Shown piece after piece: positions 60,668 to 64,000 of a stretch of 64,000 bases of DNA (its first letter is position 1; each line of letters starts with the position of its first letter). The translations under genes and the position numbers were made by a program. The notes below the pieces were generated by a model. That model made no database searches, had not been told where the DNA came from, and saw nothing but the letters and a program-made list of their open reading frames with translations. The stretch is from [Clostridium] symbiosum (GTDB taxonomy: Bacteria > Bacillota > Clostridia > Lachnospirales > Lachnospiraceae): positions 2,102,001-2,166,000 of the forward strand of contig CP143946.1 of the NCBI GenBank assembly GCA_036419695.1, read 5' to 3'.

Positions 60668-62692
60668 ATGAAACGGATAAGGTTTAAATTCCGGTTTTCC
60701 GGAATGTTTGGACAAACGCTGCTGGTGCTCATGGCGGTAACCATTGTGATCGGCACCTTTTTTGCTTATTTTCTCGGAAATCTATATGAAGAACAATATC
60801 TGGAGAAACAGTCGGACGTCTGTTTTGCCAATATGAAGGAGCGGAGCCTGGAAGCGGACAAGGCGGCTGCCTCGCTGACCGCAAAAATGGAGAGCCTTCT
60901 GCAGGCGCAGGACTGCAGCCGCCTGATGGTTTCGGGCAAAAACCTGCTTCAGCAGCAGGCCATGAACGTGGTGCAGGAGCTGTCGAACCTCGTGGACAGG
61001 GATGAGGATGTGACGGAGGCATACCTGTACCTGCCTTATTCGGACAAGGTGCTCGGCTCGGATAAAAGCGTGGTTAACAGCGAGAACTTTTCACGGCAGG
61101 AACTCCTGGATGTTAAGGGAGGCGCCGCAGGGAACGGGAATTTACCCGGGGCGATGAAAACGGGAGGCTTTGGAAACGGTTTTTTCTGCCTGGACGGTGA
61201 GGGATGGATGGTAATGGATTATCCCGATGCGAAGACACTGGCAAGGGTGATTCTCAGGCTGAATCTGCCCGAAATTTACCGGAAAATGGGACTGGCGGCG
61301 GAACAGACGACGGGAGGCGGGATGATTTATGTCTATGACAGCAGGGGAATCCCGGTTTTCTCGGGCATGCTGTCCTATCCCGGCGCGGAGCGGCTGATGG
61401 TCTTGGAGCAGGAACAGACAGGGGACGGGAAGGAAGTTTACCGTTCCGGGGAAGGATATCTTCTGGTTTACCAGTCGGACAGGACGGGATGGTATTTCAT
61501 ACAGCATATGGCCGGGATTCATCTGGATGTGGAGGCCCCCAGTCTGGTGAGGGCTTTGGTTATATACGGCCTGTTTGCAATGGCGCTGCTGACGGTTGCG
61601 TCTTTTTACCTGATATGGCGTATTTACCGGCCTTTCCGCGCACTTTTGGAATCGCTGATCTCACAGAAGAACCAGGGCGGCCGGACGGGAAACGTCGGGG
61701 TATCGGCTACCGAACAGGAGCTGCTGCGGGGAATCGTTAAGGAGGACCGTGAACAGAACGAGAGGCTGAAAGACATTCTTCAGTCGGTTGGGGCCTCGCT
61801 CAGCGAGCATCTTTTTAAACAGTTGATGACCGGTAAAGGCTGGGATGAAAATGCGGTGAGGCAGACCCTGGAACAAATCCAAAGCCCATTTCCGCTTGAC
61901 GGCAGCTACCGTGTTCTGGCTCTTACCTACAGGAGCAGGGAGCATGACGGTGAAAGTCCGGTGGACGGAGAGCTGTACGGACTCCAGGTAATCCGCTGCA
62001 GTGAAGAGTACTGGGGGAAAGCGGCCCTGGTCCAGCCCGTGGATATGGAGGAACAGAGGCTTGGAATCGTACTCTGCATGAAAGCGGCCATGACGGAAAC
62101 AACATGGTACCGTGAGCTGGAACGGTTTGAAAAATCCCTTCGCCGCAGTCTGGCCGAACGTGGTTTCGAAGTGGCGGCGGGAGGAAGCGATCTGGCGGGA
62201 ACGCTCTTTGATTTAAATGTGCTCTGGCTGCAGGCGCAGGCGGATTTGGAACAGAGGATGGAGAGAGCCAGGCCAGAGAATCCGGGCGTGCAGATGCTTG
62301 GCCGCTTATTAAAAGGGGACAACGGGAAGAAGGAGCAGGAGGGGAACCGGGAGGTGCATATCCGTGTGGAGCGTGCAAAAGAGCTTATTAAGGACGGATA
62401 TGGCGACAGTACCCTCTCCCTGGAGAGCATCAGTGAAAAGCTGGGCCTTACGGCTCCTTACCTGTCCAGAATATTTGCGGAGCGCCAGCCGCCGGGGTTC
62501 CTGGATTATCTGAACCGGTACCGTCTGGAACAGGCGAAAGACCTTCTCAGGGAGACGGATGAGACGGTCGGAGACATCGGGCTCAGGGTGGGATTTAACT
62601 CGCCGCAGAGTTTTATCCGCGTATTCAAGCGGTATGAGGGAGAGACTCCGGGCCAATTCCGGGCCAGGTTAAAGAAGGGGGGAGACGCATGA
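60668..62692 (+). CDS. Membrane-bound AraC-family regulator with extracytoplasmic sensor domain
   Basis: 674 residues. N-terminal helix (LLVLMAVTIVIGTFFAYFL), a probable Cache-like outside domain (about 45-290), second helix (ALVIYGLFAMALLTVASFYLIW), a cytoplasmic linker region and a C-terminal AraC double helix-turn-helix (LSLESISEKLGLTAPYLSRI; GLRVGFNSPQSFIRVFKRYE). Single-protein transmembrane regulators of this type often sense sugars or metabolites outside and act on neighbouring genes. The stop overlaps the next gene (ATGA). Confidence 0.88.
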   Translation: MKRIRFKFRFSGMFGQTLLVLMAVTIVIGTFFAYFLGNLYEEQYLEKQSDVCFANMKERSLEADKAAASLTAKMESLLQAQDCSRLMVSGKNLLQQQAMNVVQELSNLVDRDEDVTEAYLYLPYSDKVLGSDKSVVNSENFSRQELLDVKGGAAGNGNLPGAMKTGGFGNGFFCLDGEGWMVMDYPDAKTLARVILRLNLPEIYRKMGLAAEQTTGGGMIYVYDSRGIPVFSGMLSYPGAERLMVLEQEQTGDGKEVYRSGEGYLLVYQSDRTGWYFIQHMAGIHLDVEAPSLVRALVIYGLFAMALLTVASFYLIWRIYRPFRALLESLISQKNQGGRTGNVGVSATEQELLRGIVKEDREQNERLKDILQSVGASLSEHLFKQLMTGKGWDENAVRQTLEQIQSPFPLDGSYRVLALTYRSREHDGESPVDGELYGLQVIRCSEEYWGKAALVQPVDMEEQRLGIVLCMKAAMTETTWYRELERFEKSLRRSLAERGFEVAAGGSDLAGTLFDLNVLWLQAQADLEQRMERARPENPGVQMLGRLLKGDNGKKEQEGNREVHIRVERAKELIKDGYGDSTLSLESISEKLGLTAPYLSRIFAERQPPGFLDYLNRYRLEQAKDLLRETDETVGDIGLRVGFNSPQSFIRVFKRYEGETPGQFRARLKKGGDA

Positions 62693-63747
62693 GAATAAAA
62701 GGAATTTTGGCAGTTCTCTGGGCGGCCGTTTTCTTACTTTTGGCAGGTTGCGGAGGTGCGCAGCCCGAGACGGAGCTTTTCAGCCTTCTTCTGAAGGAGC
62801 GGGAACCGGATACCGCCGGGGAACAGGAGGCAAAGGTGATACTATTGACACATTCCGCCACCGCATACAGTACAACCCAGAAAATTGCCGGGCGTTTTAA
62901 AATGCGGCTGGAGGAGCGTTCGGACGGCGGATTTCTCGTGGAAACATTCCCGGATGATACGCTGGGTCACGTCAATGACAGCGATAAACCTCTTCTCAAC
63001 GGGACGGTGGAGATGAGAATCGGGCCGGCCGCCACAGAGACAATGGAGGCGATGCTGTGGGCGACCACCTTATCGGATGCCTCCCTGGAAGAAATAGACG
63101 GACTTCTCAGGGAAGGTGAGGTCCGCCGGATGCTGGAGGAGGAATGTGAGGAGCGGGGAATAAAGCTCCTGGCCGTTTTCCCCGCCCATTACCGGGTGTT
63201 GACAAGCAATGAAAAGATAATGGATGAAACGGATTTTTCAAAGCTGCAGATCAGGATATATTCCTCCAATGCGATGGAAGGGGCGTACTGGCAGAGTCTG
63301 GGCGCACAGACAAAATTATATGATATCCATCAGGTCTATTCCGCGCTTCAGCAGGGGCTTGTGAACTCCCAGGAGAATACGCTGCCGCTGATTGTCTCCA
63401 ACTCCATTGAGCGCCTGCAAAAGTACCTGATCCATACCAATCATAAGATCTACTTCGACTGTATGCTGGTGGGAGGGGAATTTTATGATTCGCTGAGCGG
63501 GGAAGAGCAGCAGATTTTGAAGGAGACGGCGGAGGAGATGGTGGATTACGCCAGAGAAACCGACGAGAGGGAGCTTTATTCCTGCACCGAGGTCCTGTCC
63601 GAATCCGGCATTGAGACGGTGGAACTTTCCGACGAACTGCTTCTCAGGATGAGAGAAACGGGAGGCCCGGTGGTGGAAGCCGCTTTGAGGGCGAGGGCCG
63701 GGGATGAGAAGATAGACCGTCTGCTTAAGGCCCTGCGCGGGGAGTAA
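62689..63747 (+). CDS. TRAP-type (DctP-like) solute-binding lipoprotein
   Basis: 352 residues. Lipoprotein signal (LAVLWAAVFLLLAGC), then DctP-family features: HSATAYSTTQKIAGRFK, GTVEMRIGPAATET, ILQIRIYSS-type LQIRIYSSNAMEGAYW and QQGLVNSQENTLPLIV. Usually feeds a TRAP permease, but no permease gene follows in the window; instead an XRE regulator begins at 63908. Overlaps the AraC gene by 4 bp, so it may present a ligand to that sensor. Confidence 0.85.
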   Translation: MRIKGILAVLWAAVFLLLAGCGGAQPETELFSLLLKEREPDTAGEQEAKVILLTHSATAYSTTQKIAGRFKMRLEERSDGGFLVETFPDDTLGHVNDSDKPLLNGTVEMRIGPAATETMEAMLWATTLSDASLEEIDGLLREGEVRRMLEEECEERGIKLLAVFPAHYRVLTSNEKIMDETDFSKLQIRIYSSNAMEGAYWQSLGAQTKLYDIHQVYSALQQGLVNSQENTLPLIVSNSIERLQKYLIHTNHKIYFDCMLVGGEFYDSLSGEEQQILKETAEEMVDYARETDERELYSCTEVLSESGIETVELSDELLLRMRETGGPVVEAALRARAGDEKIDRLLKALRGE

Positions 63748-63907
63748 ACGGTAACATGTAAACGTTATCTTGTAAACCACCGGTCGGGCAGACTAACCTG
63801 CCGGTCGGTTGAGGTGTTTCCGGAGAAGTGGTATCATGGAACCGATGACCGCTGGATATGCGGGAACGCATTGGCTGCCGTGCGGTTCACCTGGAGAATG
63901 TAGGTAT

Positions 63908-64000
63908 ATGATTATGGAAAAACGGACGATGGGAATGACAATTGCCTCCCTTCGCAGGGAAAAGAAAATGACGCAGGCTGAGCTGGCCGCAAAAATGGGA
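63908..64000 (+). CDS. XRE-family helix-turn-helix regulator, N-terminal part (3' truncated by window edge)
   Basis: About 31 residues remain: MTIASLRREKKMTQAELAAKMG is the start of a Cro/C1-type helix-turn-helix. GGAGAATGTAGG lies upstream; ATG 63908 or 63914. Continues past the window. Confidence 0.75.
   Translation, partial: MIMEKRTMGMTIASLRREKKMTQAELAAKMG

Overview
The window looks like chromosome from a spore-forming, Gram-positive gut anaerobe of the Lachnospiraceae. The protein families, a GC content near 50 percent, a complete spoIIA plus spoVA block and a bilirubin-reductase (bilQRS) operon point to Clostridium symbiosum or a close relative. The species name is an inference. No rRNA, tRNA, CRISPR array, prophage or classical insertion sequence was recognised.

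Layout. 1-2.0 kb: 3' part of valS. 2.1-7.0 kb: a small DUF6774-like gene, an EndoQ-like PHP nuclease fused to a UvrD-type helicase, and msrAB. 7.2-7.8 kb: decayed zinc-ribbon genes. 8.1-13.1 kb: TetR regulator with an ABC ATPase, FtsX-type permease and adaptor protein; the ATPase has Asn in place of the Walker A lysine. 13.2-15.5 kb: CoA-transferase and a second TetR, both on the minus strand. 15.8-22.4 kb: cytidylate-kinase-like protein, cell-wall-binding protein, MMPL transporter and a large exported repeat protein. 22.7-25.8 kb: folC, a 51-residue gene and a TPR protein. 25.9-31.7 kb: spoIIAA-spoIIAB-sigF, then a sigma-G-type promoter and spoVAA-AE. 32.0-34.1 kb: bilQRS. 34.2-38.2 kb: class A PBP, YigZ-type protein and a small membrane protein. 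38.5-44.5 kb: typA, a tandem OB-fold protein, a CobO-like protein, a lysine riboswitch with dapA-dapB, and a lipoprotein. 44.8-51.6 kb: EAL phosphodiesterase, purC, purB, LysR and purA. 52.4-55.9 kb: small membrane protein, exported repeat protein and oleate hydratase. 56.3-60.5 kb: tatA-tatA-tatC with a twin-arginine cargo protein. 60.7-64 kb: membrane AraC regulator, orphan TRAP-type receptor and the start of an XRE regulator.

The most unusual signal is a non-coding element of about 0.8-0.9 kb present twice in opposite orientations: 27517-28416, between sigF and spoVA, and 51591-52387, between purA and a convergent small gene. Each copy has weak inverted ends, two long hairpin arms bounded by GTCTTCAGTCCCGG and its complement, and a third central arm with a copy-specific middle. 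Differences between copies include paired changes that keep the helices. I cannot assign it to a family I know. Two smaller families of intergenic palindromes are also scattered through the window.

Functionally the window mixes core metabolism (lysine/diaminopimelate, purines, folate, tRNA charging), sporulation and spore content uptake (the spoVA channel), host-gut traits (bilirubin reduction, oleate hydration), repair, and a self-contained Tat export cassette with its own substrate. Coordinates are from hand reading; where several start codons exist I chose the one with the best ribosome binding site and say so.
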